19,537 nt of DNA from an uncultured Flavobacteriales bacterium (GTDB lineage Bacteria; Bacteroidota; Bacteroidia; Flavobacteriales_D; Parvicellaceae): positions 1 through 19,537 of the forward strand of contig CALKFX010000123.1 in assembly GCA_938084875.1 (NCBI GenBank). Reading direction: 5' to 3'. The translations under genes and the position numbers were made by a program. Positions 1 through 6,768 of this stretch are shown piece after piece. Positions within the stretch are counted from its first letter, which is position 1. Every line of letters begins with the position of its first letter. The notes under the pieces are model-generated. The model worked only from the letters and a program-made list of their open reading frames with translations, was not told where the DNA came from and searched no databases.

Positions 1-946
1 AGAAGGACACCAGCAAATGGATTATGCTCTTGAAAGAGGAGTTAATTTCATTGATACAGCTGAGATGTATCCAGTCCCTGCAGAAGCTACTAGATATGGC
101 AATACTGAAAGAATTATTGGTTCTTGGATCAAGAAAAGTAAAAAAAGAGATTCAATAGTATTAGCCACTAAAATAGCTGGCCCTGGAGATTACACCAAAC
201 ACATTAGAACAACAGGATTTGAAAAAGCAGGACTTATAGAAGCGGTAGACAATAGTCTAAAGAGACTTCAAACAGACTATATAGACTTATATCAATTGCA
301 CTGGCCAGAAAGAATTACCAATAGATTTGGAAAAAGAGGGTACAAATACGATAAAAATGAAAAGTGGAAAGATAATTTTAAGGAAGTACTTCACACACTA
401 GATGAAATAATTAAAACTGGAAAAATTCGTCATATTGGTATATCCAATGAAAACCCGTGGGGGACAATGCGTTTTTTAGAAGAATCTAAAAACGAATTAC
501 CTAGGATGATAACCATTCAAAATCCATATTCGCTTCTCAATAGACAATTCGAAGTTGGAAATGCAGAAGTTTCTATGCAAGAAAACGTTGGTCTTCTAGC
601 ATACTCTCCTTTAGGATGTGGTGTTCTTTCAGGAAAATATATAGAGAAAAAAGATTCTCCAAATAGTAGACTTAATTTATTTAAAAGATTTGTAAGATAC
701 AGTAGCAATCAAAGTACAGAAGCTGCAAAGCTTTATTTAGAGATAGCTAATAAGCACAACCTATCTCTTACCACAATGGCTTTAGCATTTATAAACCAAC
801 AGCCATTTGTAACAAGCAATATTATAGGTGCTACTAATCTAGAACAGCTAAAAGAAAACATCGATTCTATAAACGTTTCTCTTAATAAAACTATTCTAAG
901 CGAGATAGAAAAAGTACATGAAATGATCCCCGATCCAGCAACTTAA
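1..946 (+). CDS. Tas-like NADP(H)-dependent aldo/keto reductase (5' end outside window)
   Basis: An aldo/keto reductase, a cytosolic TIM-barrel enzyme that reduces carbonyls with NADPH. The reading frame is open to the left edge: codons before the ATG at 17 read EGHQQ and continue straight into MDYALERG, as in full-length Tas-type proteins, so that ATG is internal and roughly the first 35 residues are missing. Counting from the ATG at 17, the family tetrad is visible: Asp13 and Tyr18 (FIDTAEMYPVP), Lys52 (LATKIAGPG) and His95 (LYQLHWP). The MYPVP signature, the long insert after the third strand, and the C-terminal cofactor-side segment near IIGATNLEQLKENI point to the Tas subgroup (E. coli Tas is about 346 residues) rather than other aldo/keto reductases. 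The physiological substrate cannot be read from sequence. MarC follows after 58 bp. Confidence 0.93.
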   Translation, partial: EGHQQMDYALERGVNFIDTAEMYPVPAEATRYGNTERIIGSWIKKSKKRDSIVLATKIAGPGDYTKHIRTTGFEKAGLIEAVDNSLKRLQTDYIDLYQLHWPERITNRFGKRGYKYDKNEKWKDNFKEVLHTLDEIIKTGKIRHIGISNENPWGTMRFLEESKNELPRMITIQNPYSLLNRQFEVGNAEVSMQENVGLLAYSPLGCGVLSGKYIEKKDSPNSRLNLFKRFVRYSSNQSTEAAKLYLEIANKHNLSLTTMALAFINQQPFVTSNIIGATNLEQLKENIDSINVSLNKTILSEIEKVHEMIPDPAT

Positions 947-979
947 TTTACAAATGCTTTATTAATTGAAAAATTAGCT

Positions 980-987
980 TAATTTCG
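980..987 (+). promoter_or_regulatory. weak candidate -7 box for the marC-like gene
   Basis: TAATTTCG matches the Bacteroidota -7 consensus TAnnTTTG in all but one fixed position and lies 17 bases before the MarC start. No TTG -33 element stands at a suitable distance, so this is only a weak call. Confidence 0.25.
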
Positions 988-1004
988 CCAAAATTTTTTT
1001 AGAA

Positions 1005-1580
1005 ATGGAGTTAAATTACAAAGACATTCTAACCACTTTTATGGTCTTATTTGCAGTGATTGATATCATAGGAAATATACCCATAATTATAGACTTAAGA
1101 AAAAAGGCTGGACACATTCAAAGTGAGAAGGCAAGTATTATTGCTGGATTTATATTAATTACATTTTTATTCATTGGAGAGCAACTATTAAGTATTATTG
1201 GACTGGATGTTCATTCTTTCGCAATTGCTGGTTCTTTGGTAATATTTTTTATTGCATTAGAAATGATTCTTGGAATTAACATCTATAAAGATGAAAAAAG
1301 TCCAATAAACGCAACGGTTTTTCCTCTTGCTTTTCCTCTTATAGCTGGACCTGGAAGTTTAACTACTCTATTATCCCTAAAAGCTGCTTTCAGCAATGCC
1401 AATATTATAGTTGCTATAATTGTAAATATCATAGTTATATATATTGTTTTAAAAGCATCTAGCAAAATTGAAAAAGTTATTGGCGAAAACGGTATTGGTA
1501 TTATTAGAAAAATATTTGGTGTAATTCTCTTGGCTATTTCTATCAAACTTTTCACCTCAAATATTAAGTTTTTACTTTAA
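1005..1580 (+). CDS. MarC family integral membrane protein
   Basis: A 191-residue, very hydrophobic protein with about six membrane-spanning segments. The start MELNYKDILTTFMVLFAVIDIIGNIPI is typical of the MarC/UPF0056 family, which has a conserved region of small and proline residues near FAVIDIIGNIP and a second copy-like segment PLAFPLIAGPGSLTTLLSL at about residues 105-123. Both segments are present. Family members sit in the inner membrane. The old link to multiple antibiotic resistance was not upheld in E. coli, and transport activity is only presumed. No Shine-Dalgarno sequence is seen before the ATG. The gene stands alone between the reductase and the SPFH gene (86 bp downstream). 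Confidence 0.9.
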   Translation: MELNYKDILTTFMVLFAVIDIIGNIPIIIDLRKKAGHIQSEKASIIAGFILITFLFIGEQLLSIIGLDVHSFAIAGSLVIFFIALEMILGINIYKDEKSPINATVFPLAFPLIAGPGSLTTLLSLKAAFSNANIIVAIIVNIIVIYIVLKASSKIEKVIGENGIGIIRKIFGVILLAISIKLFTSNIKFLL

Positions 1581-1666
1581 AAAAGAAATAATAAGTTTAT
1601 TTAACTAAGTATATTTTTTTATTGGCATAAAAATTGTTTATTTTAAGAGTATAAAAAAATTGAATT

Positions 1667-2449
1667 ATGAAAACATTAAAATTATTACTTGTTCTATTAA
1701 TAACTTCTTCCCTTTTTAGCTCCTGTGCTATCGTAAAACCTGGGGAAGTTGGTGTAAGACAAACATTTGGAAGATTAAGAGGAAATATTATGGATCCTGG
1801 ACTTGCTATTATTAATCCATTTACCACTACTCTAGTTAAAATTCCTACAAGAACTGTCAATAGAGAAGTGAAATTAAATCTTCCTTCTAAGGAAGGTTTG
1901 AACGTAAGCTCTCAAATATCTATTCTTTACCACGTAAAACAAGAAAAAGCTGTGGATATTATAAATGAAGTTGGAGCGAATTTTGAAAGAGTATTAATTC
2001 TAAGCACTTTTCGTTCAGCTTCAGCTGATGTATGCGCTCAATTTTTTGCAAAAGACATGCACTCTGGTAAAAGATCTGTTATTGAAAAACAAATTAAAGA
2101 TAAAATGACAAAACTTTTGGAAAATAGGGGTTTTGTAATTGAAGCGGTACTTTTAAAAAGTATCACACTTCCATCAGGTCTTTATGCAGCAATCGAGGCT
2201 AAGTTAAGAGCAGAACAACAAGCACAACAAATGGAATTTGTTCTTTTGAAGGAGAACCAAGAGGCAGAAAGAAAAAGAATTGAAGCTGCTGGAATTAGAG
2301 ATGCTCAACTTATTATAAAAGAGGGTATTTCCCAGGGAAATATTGAATGGAAAAGTTTAGAAGTATTAAGAGAAATAGCTACTTCTAATAATGCCAAACT
2401 TATTATTACTGACGGAAAGACACCAGTTCTGATAAATCCTGATAAATAA
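1667..2449 (+). CDS. SPFH/prohibitin-domain lipoprotein
   Basis: A 260-residue protein with a lipoprotein signal peptide (KTLKLLLVLLITSS) and a lipobox ending at Cys20 (LFSSC). The SPFH/Band 7 domain follows from about residue 24 (KPGEVGVRQTFG) to about 180, and then a charged helical segment predicted to form a coiled coil (about 185-220, rich in Glu, Gln, Arg and Ala). Prohibitin-like proteins form large ring scaffolds that organise membranes and control membrane proteases. Here anchoring should be by lipid and not by a transmembrane helix, so the domain would face the periplasm; this is inferred from the lipobox. The residue after Cys20 is Ala, so there is no Asp+2 inner-membrane retention signal. 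The stop codon overlaps the next start by one base (TAATG), which implies translational coupling with the AIM24 protein. Similar lipoprotein prohibitins are common in Bacteroidota. Confidence 0.9.
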   Translation: MKTLKLLLVLLITSSLFSSCAIVKPGEVGVRQTFGRLRGNIMDPGLAIINPFTTTLVKIPTRTVNREVKLNLPSKEGLNVSSQISILYHVKQEKAVDIINEVGANFERVLILSTFRSASADVCAQFFAKDMHSGKRSVIEKQIKDKMTKLLENRGFVIEAVLLKSITLPSGLYAAIEAKLRAEQQAQQMEFVLLKENQEAERKRIEAAGIRDAQLIIKEGISQGNIEWKSLEVLREIATSNNAKLIITDGKTPVLINPDK

Positions 2450-3243
2450 TGAATTCCCATGTAATTGACTATAAAATTCATGGCGATGATATGCAGGTTG
2501 TGTCTATAGAATTAGACCCTAACGAAACGGTAATTGCAGAAGCAGGTTCTATGAACTGGATGGATAGTGGCATCTCTTTTGAAGCTAAAATGGGAGATGG
2601 AACAGAACCTGACAGTGGAATAATGGGTAAATTATTTAGTGTTGGTAAAAGAGTATTAACAGGAGAATCTATTTTTCTAACCCACTTTACCAATATAGAA
2701 AGTGGCAAAAAGGAAGTAGCTTTTGCAGCCCCTTACCCAGGATCTATCATTGCGGTTGATTTAAATGATGTAAATGGAGAAATACTTTGCCAAAAAGATG
2801 CTTTTTTATGTGCAGCAATGGGAACAAATGTTTCTATTGCATTTAACAAAAGAATAGGAGCAGGTTTTTTTGGTGGAGAAGGTTTTATTCTCCAAAGATT
2901 GACTGGAAATGGGCTTGCTTTTCTACATGCAGGTGGAACTGTAGTTAAAAAAGAATTGAATAACCAAACTTTACTGATTGACACTGGATGTATTGTAGCA
3001 TTTTCTACTGGCTTGGATTATAGCATTGAAAGAGCTGGTAACTTAAAATCTATGATTTTTGGAGGAGAAGGTTTGTTTTTAGCAACTATAAAAGGAACTG
3101 GGACAGTTTTCCTTCAAAGCTTACCTTTTTCTAGAATGGCTGATAGAATTTTACAAAATGCACCCAAAATTGGCGGAAAATCAAAAGGGGAAGGTTCTAT
3201 TCTTGGAGGATTAGGCAGAATGATTGACGGAGATAACTTTTAA
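2449..3243 (+). CDS. AIM24/TIGR00266 family protein
   Basis: A 264-residue protein of the AIM24 (TIGR00266) family, recognised by the N-terminal HVIDYKIHGDDMQ and VIAEAGSMNWMDSGISF segments and the glycine-rich core. Two similar modules occur inside: one around RIGAGFFGGEGFILQRLTG (about residues 135-165) and one around MIFGGEGLFLATIKGTG (about 203-222), consistent with the repeated beta-strands of this all-beta fold. There is no signal peptide or membrane helix, so it is probably cytosolic or peripheral. In yeast, Aim24 is a mitochondrial inner-membrane protein needed for cristae organisation; the bacterial role is unknown. It starts inside the stop of the SPFH gene and is followed after 6 bases by the YdjM-type gene. 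Confidence 0.88.
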   Translation: MNSHVIDYKIHGDDMQVVSIELDPNETVIAEAGSMNWMDSGISFEAKMGDGTEPDSGIMGKLFSVGKRVLTGESIFLTHFTNIESGKKEVAFAAPYPGSIIAVDLNDVNGEILCQKDAFLCAAMGTNVSIAFNKRIGAGFFGGEGFILQRLTGNGLAFLHAGGTVVKKELNNQTLLIDTGCIVAFSTGLDYSIERAGNLKSMIFGGEGLFLATIKGTGTVFLQSLPFSRMADRILQNAPKIGGKSKGEGSILGGLGRMIDGDNF

Positions 3244-3249
3244 TACTTA

Positions 3250-4260
3250 TTGGATTCATTAACTCAAATTGTTCTAGGGGCGTCTGTTGGGGAAGCAGTT
3301 TTAGGTAAAAAAATTGGCAATAAAGCTATTCTTTGGGGAGCGATAGCTGGTACCCTACCCGATTTAGATGTTTTACTTCGATACTTCACAGATGAAATTT
3401 CTTCAACTCAAATGCATAGAGGTTTTTCTCACTCTATTGTTTTTGCAGTATTAATTGCTCCTTTTTTAGGTTGGATTGCTAAAAAAATACATTATAAGTT
3501 AAAAGAAGTTTCATTTAAAGATTGGACAAAATTATTTTTCTTAACTACAGTTACTCATCCTTTACTAGATGCGCATACTACTTGGGGAACACAGTTTTTT
3601 TGGCCTTTTAATTACCGTTTAGCTTATCAAAATATTTTTGTTGTTGACCCTCTGTACACACTACCTTTTTTAATGTTTTTAATAATAGTGATGACGTTAA
3701 AAAAAGATAATCCTAAAAGGTCAAAATTTAATACCATAGGACTTTCTGTAAGTTCTACTTATTTAATGTTAACGTTAATATTTAAATGGATTTCATTTCA
3801 AGAATTTAAAGAGGGGCTTAAAAATCAAGAAATAGAATATGTAGAAATGGATACTAAGCCATCTCCATTAAACGCAATACTATGGTCATCCTTAATAGAA
3901 ACTAAGAAAGGATACAGAACGGCTTATTACTCGCTCTTTGACAAAAAAGAAATAACCTATTCAAAAGAGTTTTTAAAGAACCATCATTTGCTAGAACCTT
4001 ATTTAGAAAAAAAAGTAATAAAACAATTAATTGATATTTCTGCTGGCTGGTACAGAATAGAGGAAAAAAATGGAAAACTACTTTTCTGGGATTTAAGATT
4101 TGGCCAAATGGGGATGGATGTAGATAATGCCTCTTTTTTATGGTACTACGAACTTAGTATTGATGAATCTGGAAATGTATCAGCTATTAAAAGGCAACCT
4201 GAAATTAAAAATCTCAAATTGGTTTTTAAAGAATTTTTTAATAGAATTATAGGCAATTAA
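3250..4260 (+). CDS. YdjM-type membrane-bound metal-dependent hydrolase
   Basis: A 336-residue inner-membrane protein of the YdjM/YbcI family (PF04307, 'LexA-binding inner membrane-associated putative hydrolase'). The start MDSLTQIVLGASVGEAVLGKK is the family hallmark, and the reading begins with TTG, 6 bases after the AIM24 stop. No better ATG is present, and this start keeps the conserved N-terminus. Likely metal ligands are Asp38/Asp40 (LPDLDVL), His56 and His61 (HRGFSHS), and His103/Asp107/His109 (THPLLDAHTTWG). About four membrane segments lie in residues 1-190; the C-terminal half (about 200-336) is a soluble domain rich in Lys, Glu and Trp. The substrate is not known. Position suggests co-transcription with the SPFH and AIM24 genes and with the Crp/Fnr gene 8 bases downstream. 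Confidence 0.85.
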   Translation: MDSLTQIVLGASVGEAVLGKKIGNKAILWGAIAGTLPDLDVLLRYFTDEISSTQMHRGFSHSIVFAVLIAPFLGWIAKKIHYKLKEVSFKDWTKLFFLTTVTHPLLDAHTTWGTQFFWPFNYRLAYQNIFVVDPLYTLPFLMFLIIVMTLKKDNPKRSKFNTIGLSVSSTYLMLTLIFKWISFQEFKEGLKNQEIEYVEMDTKPSPLNAILWSSLIETKKGYRTAYYSLFDKKEITYSKEFLKNHHLLEPYLEKKVIKQLIDISAGWYRIEEKNGKLLFWDLRFGQMGMDVDNASFLWYYELSIDESGNVSAIKRQPEIKNLKLVFKEFFNRIIGN

Positions 4261-4268
4261 TAATATAG

Positions 4269-4796
4269 ATGGACTTTCTTACAGAAATTTTAGGAACTGA
4301 AATTAAGGCGTCAATTAAATACTTTAAAAAGAGAGAAATCATCCAAAAACAAGGATTTGTTTCAAAGAATGGTTTTTATGTCAAAAAAGGACTAATTAGG
4401 AGTTATTCAGTGGATGAAAAAGGTAAAGAGCATATTTTTATGTTTGGCGCTGAAGAGTGGATTATAGCAGACTTAGAGTCCAATGTATTTAATAAACCTA
4501 CCCAACTGTACATTGAAACTATTGAAGCTAGTGAGATAGTTATTTTTAGTTTAGATTATTTTAATCACGATCTATCAACTAAAGAAAAACTTCAAAAAAA
4601 TTCAATATTATTAACTAGAAGAATAGGGTCGTTGCAACGAAGAGTTATTCAATTGATGAGTTCCTCTGCCAAACAGAGATATGAGATGTTTTTAGAAACC
4701 TATCCTCTACTACCAAATAGACTTCCTCAGAAAATGATAGCTTCATATTTAGGAATTACCCCAGAAGCGCTCAGTAAAATAAGAGGAGAACGGTAA
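4269..4796 (+). CDS. Crp/Fnr family transcriptional regulator
   Basis: A 175-residue regulator with an N-terminal cyclic-nucleotide-binding-like beta-roll (about residues 15-105, including GFYVKKGLIRSYSVDEKGKEH) and a C-terminal helix-turn-helix (RLPQKMIASYLGITPEALSKIR, about 150-172). The protein contains no cysteine, so it cannot carry the iron-sulfur cluster of true FNR, and the cAMP-contact motif of CRP is not evident; its ligand is unknown. In the recognition helix, Glu166, Ser169 and Lys170 occupy the places of FNR's E-x-x-S-R. The protein is short, ending soon after the HTH, which is common in Bacteroidota. A perfect palindrome lies 13 bases after the stop, before yceI, and is a candidate target. 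Confidence 0.88.
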   Translation: MDFLTEILGTEIKASIKYFKKREIIQKQGFVSKNGFYVKKGLIRSYSVDEKGKEHIFMFGAEEWIIADLESNVFNKPTQLYIETIEASEIVIFSLDYFNHDLSTKEKLQKNSILLTRRIGSLQRRVIQLMSSSAKQRYEMFLETYPLLPNRLPQKMIASYLGITPEALSKIRGER

Positions 4797-4809
4797 TCAA
4801 TTTTATTTC

Positions 4810-4823
4810 TTAATCTAGATTAA
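4810..4823 (+). promoter_or_regulatory. candidate Crp/Fnr-type operator upstream of yceI
   Basis: TTAATCTAGATTAA is a perfect 14-bp palindrome with the TTAAT-N4-ATTAA layout of FNR-family sites (E. coli FNR: TTGAT-N4-ATCAA). It lies between a Crp/Fnr-family gene and yceI, centred 56 bases before the yceI start. Binding by the adjacent regulator is inferred. Confidence 0.5.
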
Positions 4824-4837
4824 TAGAAAGGCATTTT

Positions 4838-4845
4838 TATATTTA
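4838..4845 (+). promoter_or_regulatory. weak candidate -7 box for yceI
   Basis: TATATTTA matches TAnnTTTG except for its last base and lies 27 bases before the yceI start. The palindrome at 4810-4823 is centred about 34 bases before the start point this box would give. No clear -33 TTG is visible. Confidence 0.3.
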
Positions 4846-4872
4846 GAATTTAGCACATCTAAAATATAAAAA

Positions 4873-5439
4873 ATGAAAATTAAAATATATAGTTCAATAA
4901 TAGCACTTGCATTCTCTATACTTGGAATCAATGCTCAAAAAGTAAATTTAGAAAAGTCTAAAGTAGAATGGATTGGTGAAAAAATAGGTGGTCAACACAA
5001 TGGGGAGATTCAACTCAAAAGCGGTGAAATTCAATTTACAGAAAATAAAATTGAAACTGGTTCTTTTTCTATTGACATGAACACCATAATATGCACAGAT
5101 TTAGAAGATGCAGGATATAACCAAAAATTGGTAGGACATTTAAAGTCAGATGAATTTTTTGGAGTTGAAAAACACCCAATTGCAACTTTTAAAGTGACCA
5201 ATTCATCATCCTTTGTAAATAATAAGGCAACTCTGACAGGTAATTTAACTATTAAAGGAATTACCAAAAAAATAACATTTAAAGTAACTAAAAGTAAAAA
5301 TATTTTTACAGCAAATCTTGATGTTGACAGATCTGAATTCAATGTAAGATATGGTTCTAATTCATTTTTTGACAACTTAGGAGATGCTGCAATCTATGAT
5401 ATTTTCAAACTAAAAATTAAACTAATAACCAACAATTAA
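4873..5439 (+). CDS. YceI family secreted lipocalin-like protein
   Basis: A 188-residue protein with a Sec signal peptide (KIKIYSSIIALAFSILGINA, cleavage probably after Ala21), followed by a YceI domain over the rest of the chain. The domain is an elongated beta-barrel that in characterised homologues binds a long isoprenoid chain. Family landmarks are seen: KSKVEWIGEKIGGQHNG, DEFFGVEKHPIATF, LTIKGITKKITF, and the ending DRSEFNVRYGSNSFFDNLGDAAIYDIF. It should be periplasmic. It lies downstream of the Crp/Fnr gene with its own candidate operator, and it is followed in the same frame by a tiny CDGSH gene (the stop TAA, one codon, then ATG). The ligand is not predictable from sequence alone. Confidence 0.92.
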   Translation: MKIKIYSSIIALAFSILGINAQKVNLEKSKVEWIGEKIGGQHNGEIQLKSGEIQFTENKIETGSFSIDMNTIICTDLEDAGYNQKLVGHLKSDEFFGVEKHPIATFKVTNSSSFVNNKATLTGNLTIKGITKKITFKVTKSKNIFTANLDVDRSEFNVRYGSNSFFDNLGDAAIYDIFKLKIKLITNN

Positions 5440-5442
5440 ACT

Positions 5443-5526
5443 ATGAGTAAAGACAGACCAAAATGCGTATGCGGCAACACTGGTGATCCAAACGGATATT
5501 GTGATGGATCTCACGCAAACAATTAA
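5443..5526 (+). CDS. minimal CDGSH iron-sulfur peptide (27 aa)
   Basis: A 27-codon reading frame coding for a peptide with Cys8, Cys10, Cys20 and His24 arranged as C-V-C-x9-C-D-G-S-H. This is the ligand set for the [2Fe-2S] cluster of CDGSH/mitoNEET-type proteins. The usual pattern is C-x-C-x2-(S/T)-x3-P-x-C-D-G-(S/A/T)-H with 8 residues between the second and third Cys; here there are 9 (GNTGDPNGY), a variant spacing. The start is fixed because a stop codon (the yceI TAA) lies one codon upstream in the same frame. A strong terminator begins 5 bases after the stop, as expected for the last gene of a transcript. It has no membrane anchor or second motif. It could alternatively be a relic of a longer protein, but the motif is intact. 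A role in redox or iron-sulfur handling is inferred only. Confidence 0.8.
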   Translation: MSKDRPKCVCGNTGDPNGYCDGSHANN

Positions 5527-5530
5527 CTTT

Positions 5531-5551
5531 AAAGCCCTTCGGGGCTTTTTT
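5531..5551 (+). terminator. intrinsic terminator after yceI-CDGSH
   Basis: A perfect 7-bp stem AAAGCCC/GGGCTTT closes a TTCG tetraloop and is followed by a T-run (5545-5551 includes the end of the stem). It ends the yceI/CDGSH transcript and separates it from the efflux operon. Confidence 0.93.
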
Positions 5552-5589
5552 GTTATAATATTTTAACATAAAATTAAATCATAAAAAAC

Positions 5590-5597
5590 TATATTTG
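5590..5597 (+). promoter_or_regulatory. -7 box for the RND efflux operon
   Basis: TATATTTG is a full match to the Bacteroidota -7 consensus TAnnTTTG. It lies between the preceding terminator and the membrane fusion protein gene, 16 bases before its ATG. A TTG at the usual -33 distance is not seen. Confidence 0.6.
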
Positions 5598-5613
5598 CAC
5601 TTCTTAAATATCT

Positions 5614-6768
5614 ATGAAAATTCGTAAAATTATTATTTCAGTTATTCTATTAATTCTAATAGGACTATTTTTTATGGTTGGAAGTATTAGCTATCAGTCT
5701 GGAGTTAATTACGGAGAAACCAACGCCGAGGAAATAAGAGCTTCAAAAATTAAAAACGTAAGCGCTGAAGTTTCCTCCAAATTTGTCAATGTAGAAATGG
5801 TTTCCAACCAGACCTACCCTGTGACAGTCTCAGGATCTGGAAGAGTAATGGCTGGTACTATGATTAATGTTTCCACTGAAGTTCAAGGACTATTAAACAG
5901 TCCCATTTCGCTTAAAAAAGGTACGTCTTTTAAAAAAGGAGATTTACTTTTCAGTATTAAAGATACTGACGCAAAGTTGATGATAGCTGCTAGAAAGAGC
6001 AATTATCTTAGCCAATGGACTGCTGTCTTGCCAGATTTAGCAACTGATCATTCTAAACAATACGACAAATGGTATAACTTTTTTAATTCTATTGCTGTTG
6101 ATCAACCACTTGGAGAATTTCCAAAATTTTCAACTTCAAAAGAAAAAAACTTTATTATTTCTAGAAAACTTTTAGCCGAATACTTAAATATTAAAAGTGA
6201 CGAATACAGGTTAACCAAATATTTTCAATTGGCTCCTTTCAACGGTTCTATTGTAGAGGCTTTTATTGACCAAGGTGCAATTGTAAATCCTGGAAGTCCA
6301 GTAATTCAAATAATAAGAGACGATGAGCTAGAAATAGAAATTCCTCTTGCGGTTAAATACATCCAAAAAATTAAAATTGGAAGCCCAGTTACCTTAATTG
6401 AAAATGAAATTGAATTTATGGGCAAAGTAGTTCGTGTTGGAAACTTTATCAATGCTAAAACGCAAAGTGTTCCAGTCTATGTAAAGCCAATTAACAAACT
6501 TCCATTGTATTATGGCATGTATGTAAAAGCAAATTTAGAGCTAAGCGCTTTAGAAATGGTTTGTAAAATTCCAAGGACTGCAATCTTCGGACAAAATAAG
6601 ATTTATACAGTAGATAAAGACAGCACAATCCACAGTACTGAAATAAATATAAAATCAAGCGACGATAGATATTACTATGTAGATAACCTAAAAGATTCTA
6701 TTCAATATCTACCTCAGCCTATTTTAAATGCAAAAGACAGTACTAAAATATCTCCGATTTTTAAATAA
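5614..6768 (+). CDS. RND efflux periplasmic adaptor (membrane fusion protein)
   Basis: A 384-residue HlyD/AcrA-type adaptor that links an inner-membrane RND pump to an outer-membrane channel. It has one N-terminal membrane anchor (about residues 5-25) and no lipobox. The first half of the lipoyl domain is at about 70-118 (VSGSGRVMAGTMINVSTEVQG ... KKGDLLFSI), a helical segment at about 119-205 is rich in Trp, Tyr and Phe (QYDKWYNFFNSI), and the second lipoyl half follows (APFNGSIVEAFIDQGAIVNPGSPV, about 207-231). The beta-barrel region, with DDELEIEIPL, runs to about 320. It is first in a three-gene operon: the permease ATG follows the stop codon directly. Transported compounds cannot be deduced. 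Confidence 0.9.
   Translation: MKIRKIIISVILLILIGLFFMVGSISYQSGVNYGETNAEEIRASKIKNVSAEVSSKFVNVEMVSNQTYPVTVSGSGRVMAGTMINVSTEVQGLLNSPISLKKGTSFKKGDLLFSIKDTDAKLMIAARKSNYLSQWTAVLPDLATDHSKQYDKWYNFFNSIAVDQPLGEFPKFSTSKEKNFIISRKLLAEYLNIKSDEYRLTKYFQLAPFNGSIVEAFIDQGAIVNPGSPVIQIIRDDELEIEIPLAVKYIQKIKIGSPVTLIENEIEFMGKVVRVGNFINAKTQSVPVYVKPINKLPLYYGMYVKANLELSALEMVCKIPRTAIFGQNKIYTVDKDSTIHSTEINIKSSDDRYYYVDNLKDSIQYLPQPILNAKDSTKISPIFK

Noticed and set aside
17..19. ATG at 17 as the true start of the aldo/keto reductase
   Set aside because: The frame is open to the window edge and the preceding codons (EGHQQ) match the family, so the gene begins outside the window.
963..976. Small hairpin TAATT-GAAA-AATTA after the aldo/keto reductase
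   Set aside because: The stem is only A/T pairs and no T-run follows directly, so it is not a credible terminator.
1622..1647. TTG ... TATTTTAA as a promoter for the SPFH operon
   Set aside because: The -7 element has two mismatches to TAnnTTTG and the spacing to TTG is too short.
4849..4863. Inverted repeat TTTAG-N5-CTAAA before yceI, similar to the DtxR-like site at 19409
   Set aside because: The spacer is 5 rather than 6, the arms are short and AT-rich, and there is no metal-related neighbour except the CDGSH peptide; chance is more likely.
5031..5375. 114-codon reading frame on the - strand inside yceI
   Set aside because: It is antisense to a clear YceI gene with signal peptide, and shows no family motif or start signal of its own.
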